The notes under the pieces are model-generated. The model ran no database searches. It was not told the origin of the DNA and was given only the letters and a program-made list of their open reading frames with translations. This document shows, piece by piece, positions 39,301-51,200 of a stretch of DNA of 64,000 nucleotides; position 1 is the first letter of the stretch, and every line of letters starts with the position of its first letter. The stretch spans positions 4,238,001-4,302,000 of the forward strand of contig LR746271.1 in the NCBI GenBank assembly GCA_902729315.2. The letters run 5' to 3'. The position numbers and the translations under genes are program-made. This stretch comes from Spirodela intermedia (taxonomy: Eukaryota > Streptophyta > Magnoliopsida > Alismatales > Araceae).

Positions 39301-40026
39301 TTGAAAGGCCCAATCCGAGTCTCCAGATATGTTTCGGAGAAGAAATGGCTGCTGATAGACTTCTTAATTCTATCATAATTTTTTTTAAATTTCTGTTTGA
39401 TATTTTCTCTGTTCTGCATGAATTCCTAATCAATTAGTATATTTACTGTAGACCATATACTTCTGTTCATATATTCCATTGCCTATGGTTTGGGTCCTAG
39501 ATCGGTGTATGTAACATTAATAGCAAAGAATTGATAGTTTTGGCTTCCTGTCCCCTTCGTCTATTGCAGAGAGCTGGAATCGAAGCTCTGCAATGCTCTG
39601 CGTCCCATAATCCCCACAAGATCCCTGATGACGCTGCAAAGTCAGGCTTTGCATGAGTATGCTTCATCCCTCAGTCTTATCTCCAAGACTGAGAATTCCC
39701 GACTCTCGGGAGGCAAAGATCATCCTCGATCACATCGAAGGTACGCTTTTTTGTCTAGTGTCTATGTGTGCCCTTCAGTATGTACTTCCAATATGCTAAG
39801 GTATTCATATAATGCCTGGAACTTAGCCACATTGGGGTCGTGAAAAGCTGGTGAATTTTCTCGTCCAGCATTTATCTTGATCTGTGTTTGACTTCCTGAT
39901 CTGGGTCTGGTCTGCAGGGCTCAGGCTTCTCGTCACTATTTGAGCTCTCTCCCTGGGGCATTGACTCCCGAAGATGTGGAGCTTTTTGCTGGGTATGGCT
40001 GCTTCGGTTCACTGGATTTCAGATAA
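15324..40026 (+). CDS. ATAD5/ELG1: ATAD5/ELG1 homologue, AAA+ alternative clamp-loader (PCNA unloader) large subunit, 18 exons, about 1239 aa
   Basis: Nuclear RFC1-like ATPase that, with RFC2-5, removes PCNA from replicated DNA. Exons: 15324-15596, 18097-18169, 18419-18508, 19453-19487, 22170-22346, 22445-22750, 22860-22954, 25465-25540, 27069-27275, 29315-29374, 31440-31522, 35745-36052, 36175-36266, 36352-36481, 36640-37790, 37900-38183, 39570-39740, 39918-40026; they sum to 3720 nt in one frame. The acidic N-terminus has VEIVGI and [16 protein letters not shown] is family-typical. [15 protein letters not shown] precedes Walker A GPVGCGKT (Lys447), followed by [19 protein letters not shown]. 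Walker B is LFLFEDMD (about 558-565), followed by [10 protein letters not shown] and [15 protein letters not shown]. The C-terminus has [37 protein letters not shown] and [16 protein letters not shown]. Uncertain points: the exon 4 end (a longer exon to 19617 would break phase) and the exon 8 donor (GGT|GTAC is weak). Introns reach 4.2 kb. Confidence 0.93.
22955..25464 (+). other. Intron 7 of ATAD5, hosting a retrotransposon relic
   Basis: 2.5-kb intron between GAAAG|GTTGGT and AACAG|GCATG. Its 3' half carries the antisense copia relic described separately. Nothing recognisable was seen in 22955-24600. Confidence 0.75.
24600..25040 (-). mobile_element. Degenerate Ty1/copia reverse-transcriptase relic, antisense in ATAD5 intron 7
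   Basis: Minus-strand translation gives successive copia RT motifs in order. [20 protein letters not shown] and VAKG (about 25030-24951) correspond to the family's WVF.VKY..DG...R.KARLVAKG block. Near 24840-24870 comes DVKN-like sequence, then EQPPGF (about 24805-24790), VCKLKKA (about 24770-24750) and FSKSPPDH (about 24685-24660). Stops and frame changes interrupt every segment, so it cannot code for an enzyme. No LTRs, integrase or gag were recognised. This is an old fragment, not an autonomous element. Confidence 0.8.
31523..35744 (+). other. Intron 11 of ATAD5, 4.2 kb, no feature recognised
   Basis: The largest ATAD5 intron, between the VNASD exon and the exon carrying Walker B. It is AT-rich, with no coding similarity found on either strand. 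It joins TG|C in phase with 31522 and 35745. Confidence 0.7.
38413..38426 (+). repeat. G14 homopolymer in ATAD5 intron 16
   Basis: Fourteen consecutive G residues in an AT-rich intron on the coding strand. Confidence 0.9.
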
Positions 40027-41308
40027 ACTAGGGCTCATCACCAGATAACAGCTCTCGCTAACAATTAGCATCGACGAGAGAGAAATCTTGCATCAGCCAA
40101 GAACACGATCCTCAGTAGGACCGATGAGATGGCAGGGAACATCACCAGGTATCATTGTAAGGTAAAATAAATCTGCCGCTATCAGCAACTACTAATTGTT
40201 CTATCAATGGTACCTCACATCCTATTCTTTTATTTTACTTGCCTGCCTCGGCCTCAGAACTTGATCTAGTGCATTAATATGTGCCTGTAAATCTATTTAG
40301 ATCGCCGTTTTATGTTGATCTCCCCATGATTCGTATAAAATCTCGTTTAGTCCAATCCATCTTGCTTAGAGTTACTTTCATTGCTATGGTTTCTGAAAGC
40401 AAGACACCCTGCTTTGACCATTCAAATAGGATATTTATTTTGTTGGTCAACTTTCATTTACATTAACATCTATTGATGTCGGTTTCACACATAATGTGCC
40501 CTCATCGTAATTTATATAATGTTGTTTAAAACTCCATTCTACGCTTCAAAGTAAAATGAATGTTTATATTCCAAACAGTTCTGTTGTAAAATAGTATTTC
40601 AAGACACTAAATTATGTTCTGAAATATAATTATCAGAGTTAAAAAGTTGTACTTAAAAATATCTCAAGTATATACAGTGTACTACTATAAGTACTTTTAA
40701 ATACATTGTAGAATATTGACGAACTATATTGCAAATTGAAGAAGCATATTAAACTTAATATGCTAATTTGATTTACATAGTGAATGAGCTGAGCGTATTG
40801 GAGTTAGTACAGGTGTACCTTTTAAAATAAGATAAATAATTTATTATAGCTTTTAACTCAAGAGTCGTACATAAGTAATTCCATATATCTAGTTCAATCA
40901 TTTAGAACATTAGAATTGTATTAAACAATAATGTAGTATGTAAATAACAAAATTTTGGTAAATGAAATTTGCACTACATATGAAATAATATAATAATGTA
41001 GATATTAATAATTCTGAATGACAAAATCTATTGGGATTAATACCATCTTATAATGGAAAGATCAAAATTTTAAAGTTGAAGTATTAGAGCACGCTTAAAG
41101 TTATAGAATAGTTAGCTAGTAGTATATCTTGTATTTGATTGCTTAGAACTACGAATTTCAAAACAAGTGCTATAATCATTTGGGTTGTTAGAGCTGCAAA
41201 TTTAATAGAGGTGAACTAGCACTTAGTCTTTAGTGATTATAATATTTGCAGATAGTAGATCATAGAGAATATATGTCCATATAGTGGGGTAGGCCAAGTT
41301 GATTGAAG

Positions 41309-41359
41309 CATAGTACATTTTAATCATACAAAAGAATCATAGTACATTTTAATCATACC
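41309..41359. repeat. Two-copy tandem repeat, 29-bp period
   Basis: CATAGTACATTTTAATCATA occurs at 41309 and again at 41338, separated by an A-rich spacer. Confidence 0.85.
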
Positions 41360-43777
41360 ATAGAATATGTTGTAGATTCATTCCAATAGTCATATAAAAA
41401 GGAAAATACTAAATAATAACTAAAAGGCATGAAAACTAGGCTTATTTTTGTCACTTTATTCAAATATAAAAAATCATATAAAAATTAAGACAAATAAAAG
41501 GAATTCATAGGGCAAAGAAAAATCATTAAAGGATTGAAATCAATATTTATCTCGAGCATTCATTATGTTTCTGCAAGTTAGGCTGAGCATTCACACTGCT
41601 ATAAATTATATGCTAAATCTTTAAGCATATTAGTTTATTCTTAGTTTGTTATTGAATAATTAGTAGTCCTCCAGACTATCTTGATTTGTGAAGATAGAAG
41701 AGACTAACTAGATCCTAATTTGGTTTGTCCTCTAGAGTCGTAAATGTTGAAGTGATTCTAGGAAACATTTATGTGGCTAGAGTCATGAAATTTAGTCAAG
41801 GTTAATGAAAGCCTTTGAACTCAATATTTATATCACTTCGAAATAGAAGAAATAAAATACATGGTGCTTAGAGAATGGAGTAGTCTAGACAAGTTGAACC
41901 ACTATAAATCTAGATTGTATAATTTAAATAAAAAAATAAAAAATCCATGAGTGATTAAAAGATGATCAATTTACTTCCTCTCTTGGTTTCTCTTGAGGTC
42001 TCCTAAAAATCATGTGTTTGCTCATCCTTTACCTCTAGATTAACAACTCTGCATTACTAGTATGCCTTTTAATATATTACAATAATTATTGACTCAAAGT
42101 TATCATAGTTTCAACTCAATGGAATATAAAAGATGCCAAAAAAACTACTAAAACTTATATTAGACTAGTTACCATTCTCTCTGTGGTTAAAGAGTGAAGA
42201 GGGAATGAGACCATGCAAAATGTTTAGGAAAATATCAGATATAATTCTTAAAGTATAAGGTTTTTCTTATTTTGGTTGTGAAGTATATGGGGTGGTTGAC
42301 TAAGGTAACTTGTAAATACTAAGGATCTATTGTAGTTGGGTTATGAAAGTACACATCATGGATTGTATGACATACAAATTATGTTGTCACAAGGATACAT
42401 ACATTGTCCAAATCTTTAAAGGAATGTTCAAAATGCTTTGTCAAATCTCTTTCAAAAGGGTTTTGTTGACAAGAAGCGTACTTTAACGACTTGTGATGTA
42501 GAATAAGTATTTAAAAATATAATAATAATAAAAATGTGTAAAATTTTCTTGAAAATTAAGATTTATTAAAGGATTCTTAAAATTTGCTAGCAAGTAAAAC
42601 CCTCTTTATTTGAAAAATGTTATAAATTATTCTTATTTAAAAACCTATTTGTTGTAAAGAACTCTATCAATTGAAATTTTCCTCTAATTGGTTTGATCTT
42701 TGATAGTTCAATAATTATATTTATACTTTAGTCTGAGAGTCTTCTAATTAATTACATTGACAACTGAATTTTGTGCTTTATTTTTTATTTTAATGGCCAT
42801 ATGGTCTTTATAACAATTAATTTTCATCAGGTCTTGCGATATATGTAAAATATCTTCACAATGAATGTGTTTAATACTCATATGACAAGTTTCTTTACGT
42901 TAACTTATATTTTGAGAAAGTGAGCTTCACCATTCTTCTATTACAATGTCTTGAACACTTACTTAGTAAAACTTATTCAACCAAGTCAAAGATCTTATTA
43001 TATAAAATAAAATAAAATAAAATCTAAAAAATGAAGACCCTAAAAATATGTTATATTAATTTTTTAAACACTGCTCTTGAACCAAATTACATTTTGAGTT
43101 TCTTTAACTATGACTACATCTTTTGATGTGTTTTGCCTTTTTTAAGGGAGTTTTTATGGGTTTTGTATTTTGGGTATTACATTTAAATGATATACCTTAT
43201 TTCTTCAATGATTTATTTTAGTTCCCCTTCACTATATTATACTTTCTTGGCTACCACCTTAACTCTTGGTCAGTAGCAAGCCCATAGAACACAATAAGAA
43301 ATCAAATAAAAAACATAATATGGCTTCTAGTGTTTAGAATCTAGGAATGTGCCTAAAGGGCCTATTTCAAAATCCACCTAACTACAGTGTGAAAGTTTTG
43401 GCCCTAGAGAATGATCTAGGAATGTCCCTAGAATATTGAATGTGTGAATCTATGGGGCATGTATAGCTTGGTATCTCAATTATTAACTTGCGAAGGGAAT
43501 TTTATACCAATCCTCATTACTCTTACACATGACATCATTTAAGGCACTAGATGTTAGGACTTAACACACAATAGTCATGGCTGTACGTAATCACAAAGAT
43601 TTTTCACAAAAATGTTCTTTTTTGATGACTCTTACATCTCTAAGTTGAATGTGTTAAGATAAATACCTCTATCTTTAGGCATAAAGTAGTAACTTTTTCT
43701 TGGCTTATACTCATTGCTCTTATTGACCATCATTCTGAATCGTTCTCCTCTTCAAGGTTTGTATAACTAGCACAATC

Positions 43778-44060
43778 GTACCTTGGCTATTGAGAATAAT
43801 TTTTGTAATATTCATAGAATGGCAGACATATTGCATGGTAAAGATGCTAATGATATACCATCACCATCACAAAAATCCTTGGTGAATGTGTTTTCAAAAG
43901 TGAGTACCTTGGCTATTGACAATAGTGTTTGTATAAAATCTATCTTCATTTTCTAGATGTCAATTGAATATCATTATCACCATATGAAGTCATAGAATTG
44001 CAAGCATATTGCGTGCTACCAAAATCCTTGATGGACATGTGTCCAAAAGTAATGACCTGT
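43778..44060. repeat. Degenerate two-copy tandem duplication
   Basis: Three blocks recur in order: GTACCTTGGCTATTGA (43778 and 43903), CATAGAAT..CA..CATATTGC (43812 and 43991), and AAAATCCTTG followed by a TGT...CAAAAGT stretch (43873 and 44021). Spacing varies from 125 to 180 bp because of indels. Confidence 0.7.
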
Positions 44061-44519
44061 GGTTCATTCATGGGTTCCTATCATTCAATTCCCATAAGTT
44101 TTTATGTGAGATAAAGGAGTCTAAGGATGTTTTTTTCTAACTCCATTTGAGTACTTCTTTGATTATATTGTTTAGTATCTTTCAAGTAATTTTTTTGACT
44201 TTGAGTGCTATACCAGCTTTGTGATTTTGCTAATATATGAGAATTTTCATTGTGGTTGGATAAAGTTTAGGTTTCTCTTTCTCATATAACTTGTATTTAG
44301 ATATTGATATAATGCAACTATAAACTAACAAAAACCCCACACTTTCTGGACATAAATTCCAAATAAATTTCCCTCTAGAACTTAAATAATGTTAGCACTA
44401 CGTAAATAATATTTAAGTAGTGAAATTTATCAAGGGTTATACTCTTACAAAGTGATAAGGACAGGACCAAGATCAAGCTTGTGTAGAAGATGAACTTGGT
44501 AGCTGAGGATCTGAGTGCT

Positions 44520-44524
<5 letters not shown>

Positions 44525-44551
<27 letters not shown>
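44525..44551. repeat. (GA)n microsatellite
   Basis: About 27 bp of GA repeat in AT-rich intergenic DNA. Confidence 0.9.
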
Positions 44552-44554
<3 letters not shown>

Positions 44555-45014
44555 GTAGATTGCTTAAATAAATTTCAACACAAAGTTGTGATTTCAATTC
44601 ACAACAAGTTACATAATTACTTTTTTTCCATAATTATTTTCCTTTTTGCATATAGAAAGAGATTCTTGAAAATAGTTGGTTGTCTTATGTAGAAATATTT
44701 TTATAAAATAATTGAGAACAAGAAAATACAGTAATATTTTCTTATTCAGGCTCTAAGAAAGAATCCCGTAGTTGGAAACCTCTTGTTCTCAAATATGGTA
44801 ATAGCACATTGATACATATGGGATTGGACAATAATTGTGACCAAAGCAAGACATAAAATTCATTAAAAAATGTAATTAATTTACTAAATAAAGATAAATA
44901 GTTATAAAAATATTGACATATTAATTAATAATAATTACTAAAGGGTCAAATGTAAGGATATTCTTGCCAAGACAAGATCCTACTCGTACTTTAGCCTAGA
45001 TAAAGCTCGTGCGC

Positions 45015-45018
<4 letters not shown>

Positions 45019-45055
<37 letters not shown>
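45019..45055. repeat. (AG)n microsatellite in RCC1-gene promoter
   Basis: About 37 bp of AG repeat roughly 100 bp upstream of the proposed TATA box of the RCC1-repeat gene. Confidence 0.9.
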
Positions 45056-45153
45056 ATTTCGTTATAGAATTAATTCCGAGGACTTATTTGTCAAAGGTTC
45101 ATTGAAGCTCAGCTGACTATTAAATCTTTGCTTAGGCAACGAAAGTGCATTTT

Positions 45154-45166
45154 TATAAATATATAG
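45154..45166 (+). promoter_or_regulatory. TATA box of the RCC1-repeat gene
   Basis: TATAAATATATAG lies about 113 bp before the main ATG. Transcription would start near 45190, giving a 5' UTR of about 90 nt that includes the uORF at 45250. Confidence 0.55.
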
Positions 45167-45249
45167 TATACTTGGGTAAGGACTCAAGTATGACTATGCA
45201 CAGGTTGCGCTTCCAAAATTCCCTCTCCGTTTCTTCGTCTTCCTCTTTC

Positions 45250-45285
45250 ATGATCGAGGCGATCAGGCAGTCTCCGCCATGTTGA
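45250..45285 (+). promoter_or_regulatory. Upstream ORF overlapping the RCC1-gene start codon
   Basis: ATG at 45250 opens an 11-codon frame (MIEAIRQSPPC) that stops at TGA 45283-45285. It overlaps the main ATG (45279) in another frame. Its stop overlaps the next in-frame main ATG as TGATG (45283-45287). Confidence 0.6.
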
Positions 45286-48200
45286 TGAAGGCGATAACAG
45301 GAGCCTCCACAGAGGCTGGGGTCTCTGCGACGCGGCGGCTCTGGTTTCTCTGCAGGCGCCTGTCGGGAGTCTCGTCGACGCCGGGACAGGCGCCATCTCC
45401 GTCGCCGGCGCCACCGGGTCCACGGCGGTTCGTGGCGCTGTGGGGGAATGGCGATTATGGGAGGTTGGGACTCGGCAACCTGGCCTCCCAGTGGAGGCCC
45501 ACCGTCTCCCCGTTCTTCTCTAAGGACGACGACCTCGTCGTCTCCGTCGCGTGCGGTGGGGCTCACACCCTCTTCCTGACCGGTAAATCCTCGCCTCTCC
45601 TTGGCCATCCAATCTTGCGTCAATTCATTTTGCTTCCTCTTGAACCACATCCTCCTCAGTTTTAACGTGGAAATCGGGGAGGAGAAGGTGAGAACTACGC
45701 TGTACTAGTGGCCGTTGAACCTGAATTTCCTTCTCTACAGAGAAAAGAGCGTTCGACCGGCGATTTTTGTTTTTGCCCGAAGTCGCTGTAGATGGAGTTG
45801 GTCTGGGTTTAGTTCTCGGGTTCCGGTGGATCAGTTTCAATGGATAAGGAGCAAGTTTTTCCTCTATAATTACCAAATTGATGTTCGAAACTAATCTTCA
45901 GTGGTGGTTCATGTGGATTGTGAGTGCTGATTTATGTAAGGTTGTCGAGTTTAATGAGTGTTATTCTCAAAAGGGATACATTTAGGAGAAGATACGAATG
46001 AGTTAATTAACAGTCCTTGAGAAAATCATGTCTTAATGCCTTGGACCAGACACATATGGTTTCTGATATACGGATATAAACAAACTGTTAGTGTTACTTT
46101 GGGGAAATAGTGTTAAATTTTTTCTATTAGCTGCATAGTATGCCGCGTTTGAACTTTGGATCAATGATAAAGTTGACTGAGAATTATCGGATTGGTATGA
46201 TTTTCAATGGTTTTCCCTTCTCATAGATCCTTTTAATTCTTGGAATTGTGGAGCGTCCTCTTCTTGGACATCTTTGAGTGGGGTTATCTGCAGCCATATG
46301 TTCTTGCTTAATTTCTATTCGGTAATTGTCATGTGGAGCAGAACCTAGCCTTGAGAGTGAATATTCCAATTTCCCTCGTGGTAATTGGACAAGGAAATAA
46401 AACAGTCTGTTTCCGTGGGATAACATATAATTCGTTTTTTTACTTAAATAAAATACCTACAAGTAATTTCCACTTGTCATTGGGAAAAAAAGTAGTGAGA
46501 CCACGTCATGTGCTTTAATGGTCAAAAAATAATGTTACATGCTCTCTTTTCCTACATCAAACGCCATTATATGAATAATGTTAAGTCTCACGAGGAGGTT
46601 AGCCAAGTGTGATTGTCATGCAAATTTCGATAAAAGAATCGTGTAGAAGGTCATTAGATAATCTTTTTGTATAACCGAGTGGTATGTCTATAGTTTCATT
46701 ATTTTTCACTCGATTATTCCTATACTTATTCGATGATACTATAACCTCCTCGTGAGACTTAACATTTATTTACCATCTGATCGTGATCTCTCAGTAGAAT
46801 TTAATCCAGAAGTCATTAATAATATTTTTATCATCAGCTGTAAGTTCTCTTTCAAGAGTTTTAGAGTGAGTATTAAAATATGTATCATTCACCTTCTCCT
46901 TTAAATTCATATTGTATTTATATGAATTATTAAGCTGAATTGACATGCATCCCCTGTTTAGGATTTAGTTACTTCTTTCAAATAAATGTGTAGAACAGGC
47001 ACCTACTTCTCATCATTGTGACTTACATTATCTCCTTATATTAAACTGTTGCTCATCCTATACTTAAAGAAAATGGGGCTTCTATTACTCAAGCAATGTT
47101 TTCTATAGAGTGTCTGTTTGAGAGCTCATTGGAGTTACACTTGTACATCCGCTGGTTCTTTTCAACTTAAATATGATACTACTCACTTAGAAACAATTAT
47201 GTTAATGAATTTTTCCACTTATAATTTCCTGGACAGAGAAAGGGCATGTTTATGCAACCGGTCTAAACAATTTTGGACAATTGGGGATTATGATTGGTGC
47301 TACTCACTCACTGGTATGTAGCTAGTTTTTTTGTTTCCGTAAGTTATATATATGCTTACGGAATTGTATTAATCTGGTTACATTTCTGTTTCTTTCCGGT
47401 GTATATACATTTCTGTTCGTATCTGAATTTTGTCATGTAAATCCTGTAGACAGTAATGCAGGGGGAATGTTGTTTCTATCTAAAAAAGCTGTGGTAGTAG
47501 TTAGCCGATCTTTGTTTCCTTCTGCAGGAAAGTGAAAAGAACGTCAGGATTGCAAATTTTGACTGATCACATAAATATAAATACTCTTCCTTAATAATGG
47601 CCTAAATGGCTTAGATAACCCTCGAAAGTTGTACAAGGATGGAAAAAAGGTTTATTTAAAATTTAAATGGGTAATTTCAAACATAGCCTTGGATATTGGC
47701 AAGTAGAACTTCCTATGCTTCTTTTCACCTTTCCAACTTTTGTACGCAGTAACTTAGGATGCTCTCTTGGTTAATCCTAATCTGGAACAATTGTGAGCCT
47801 TCTTTCGGTGGGAAACCTCATCCTTCAAAAAGAAGAAAGAATGAGCAAAATCTACAGACAATAGTACGACTACTTGTGGTTAAAATCATGCAAAATTCTC
47901 CTGTCCTACACAAGTGCTTGGTCTGCAGAACTACATTGGGTTCTGGGATTATCTGGTCCCAATCCAATCCATATTTTGTTTTGATAGTTGAACTCTTTTT
48001 AGCTGAGATATCTACCCCGTGGATAATCTTTATAGAAACATTGTTGACGGATATATATCCTTAGTTCAAAATACTGAATATTTGATGGCCGGAGTTTAAA
48101 CTTTTTGAACTTTATATTTATATAATAATCAAATGATATATGGTGGAACAAGACCTGATCGTTTTCAGTGCAACGAAAAACACATACCATGGAGTACATT

Positions 48201-51200
48201 GAAGAATTAAATTTGAATTCTATGATGAAAAACTCAATAAAGTGTACATCAAGGAATTGCAGCTTTTGCGAGAGGCCCTATTAATTTTGATTTTCATGTG
48301 ATGCCGCAGAAAGCTATTGTCAGAGGGAAAGTCCATCCGAAACTTGGTTCTTGGTTTAGTATGATTTGATGTATTACATGCTGTGAATAATGTAGTTTTG
48401 CATCAATGTGTTATAAGTTGTTTCTGAACATTTTCGTGTGTAATATTCTTCTGGCCATGTTTTCAGGCGCCTCTTAAGGTTTCCTCGCTTCCAGAGAAAA
48501 TTATACTCATTTCAGCCGGCTATCATCATTCTGCTGCTGTCACAGGTGCACGATCTTGTCTACTGGGGAATACTGGAATATTACATTATATTCCTGTCCG
48601 AGAAGTATTGCCTTTGACAGTGTGGATCAACCATTTACTTGGGATAGACTATGATGATAGGAAGTATACCATTTCAAGGACACTAACCTCATGAACGGTT
48701 ACATTCTGAGCTTGAAGGATGATCTCTAGTTAAGATTAATGTGCCTGGAACAAAGCTTCATCTTCAAGGCATAGTATTTTAGAGCTCGCATGATGGAAGG
48801 ATGTAAAAGAAAAATGCTTCTGTTGTGAAATCAGCTTTTGGAAAAATATTACAGTGTCATTATATGCTATTGAGAGGATGGCCAGGGAAAAAAATAAAGA
48901 GTAAAAGGGATACAGGGAAATGAGTTATTTGTTGATGCAGAGGAAAGGAAGAGGTTTAGTCCTCTTTATATATCTGTAAAAACTGCCTTCAGTAGCAGGG
49001 GAGATTAGAGTGACATTAACACAGTATATTGCCATAGAAATTGCCATCTTTCAGAAATGCTTCAATGAAGCCCAAGAAAACTAGAGGCCTGCTTTTCCTA
49101 TTACTTTAATTTCGGATGTCATCATTTGATCAAAACAGAAATTGAAACAATATCAGTTAAGAGTAATGATAGCAAGTTCGTTACTAATAAGCAAGAGATG
49201 TTAATGAAAGTGAGAGTAAAACTATGTCTCCTATATAGTAAGTAATCATAGGGAAAGTAAGAAGGTGGAGAGAAATGTGCTAGAAAGTGAGGAAGAGAGA
49301 CAGAAGGGAGCTGGGGAGAGGTTTCAGACATTATCAGGAGAGGAGCCTGGCAGAAGTAGACATAAAAGATTAATAAAGGGAGCACTGGATGAATAGAAGG
49401 GGAGCTTGGAAAAAGTATGTAAAGGATGTTTAAGGGAAGGAGGTCACAGAATTGTCACAGAAAATTCCATCTTTCATGTGTTAAATATAACTTCATTATG
49501 AATGCTTTCGATGCATTGAGAAAATCTTACTTCAATGTTATTCTGTTCTTTTTGGGGAGCGTTGTAGATTGTCTAATTTTTCATAAGAAATGCTATGGAA
49601 GTGGTATAAAGGTTTATTCTGTTCTAAATAGTAAATAAAATTTGGACTTTTTGTCATCTTTCCTTTGTAATCCCTCGTTTCATTGGAAAGTTTTTGCCAA
49701 GTAGATCAGTTTCCTTCATTGTACGTCTGTTAAAGTCATTTTTTTAATCTCAGAAAATGGTGAGCTATATGTGTGGGGAAATAACTCAAGTGGTCAGCTT
49801 GGCCTCGGAAAAAGTAAGTGATTAAGAACTCTTATAGACCTGGTATCATTTATGACTAGTTTTTTTCAGAAAGCTTATGGGTCATCAGGTTAATATGTCT
49901 ATGCTGTAAAGCTTCTATATTGTGTAGGAAAAACTACTGAGCTTCTTTCTAGATAAGTTTCTTTCTTAATGACTTTTACTCTGTACTTGATATATAGGAT
50001 TTATTGTTTATTTTTCTACTGCATTTTCATGTCCTCACTTGCTTCGTAACATCTTGTTTCATATGAATATAATTAGACATCATGGCGTTTTCTTTTCCTT
50101 TTGATGTAAATTACTTATGATAATAGTTAAACTTGTTAAGGCTCCTTTACTCTTATTTATGGGCTTTTTTAGTTTTGTTGTTTTTCTTTCTCCAAGGGTA
50201 TGCTTCATTTCTTAGATCTTGGCGGTTAGTCTTTGATATTTATTTAGTGTTTTCAAGATACTTAGTTTCAATTTCTAAATATTATCATTTTAAAATAATG
50301 TCACAACTGTTGTTCTCTTTTCGTTGGATTATATTTTCTGTGGATAGTTTGGTATGATTATTTCATAAGGATAAAAATCGTGATGGAATCTAGTATTATG
50401 AGGTTCTGTGTATACATAGGTCAAGATGATAAAAGACTATTGACCGTCGGAGTGCTATTTCGACCCTAGAATCCAATCCACTTTAAACTACTGTCAACCC
50501 GGATGATCTTTCTAACGTCCAGTTATTTCTTCCACTCAAAATGATCCACAATGTTTCGTGCTGGATCAGCCACCAAACCTTCTTATTGCGTCTTCCTTTT
50601 TCACCTTAGAATGAGCATCTCCAAACTGTCTTATGTGCGTACTCAGATGTATTCATTTTGGAAGACCTTCACCTAAATAGTTTGAATGGATTAGTAAGTC
50701 TTATTTGACCCTTTGTCAACTCGTCTTCATGAAAAGGCACTCAAACTTGCCCAAACACTTAAAAGTCGGAAGTCTTGATTGAATTATCCTCCATATTGAG
50801 ATATGCAAATTTATTGGAAAAGAACGGTGCCACAATTTTTACATTAGGGTAAGCTGATAGGAGATGTCACTGAGCCCATTCTTTTCCACATGTAGTAAAC
50901 TTATTATTCGGTGGACCTTACATGCTATATTCCTGGTTTATCCATGTTCCAATCCTCCTGGTTTATCCATGTTCCAATCCTCCAGATTTTTCCTGAATTG
51001 AGCCCCAGCCATATCGCTTTTGTCTATCTTCCTGTCTGCTAATGCTAATACTTCTTGGGAATGACAATAAGGCCAAACATCATCATTAAGGCAAAAGTGT
51101 TAGCCATACTTTCCCAAAGAAAATAGTGATATGATCATACCATAAATGTGTATATCAAAGTGTCTGATGATTCCCAATCTCTGACTTGTTGCGAACTGTG

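Larger units (their letters stand above)
40027..45018. other. 5-kb AT-rich intergenic DNA
   Basis: Between the ATAD5 stop and the 5' flank of the RCC1 gene. It is very AT-rich, with no reading frame of interest on either strand. It contains a 29-bp-period duplication at 41309-41359, a two-copy degenerate repeat at 43778-44060 and a GA microsatellite at 44525-44551. Confidence 0.65.

Noticed and set aside
45153-45650. 165-codon minus-strand frame opposite RCC1 exon 1
   Set aside because: It is antisense to a clear coding exon. It is low in recognisable motifs and exists because GC-rich DNA has few stops.
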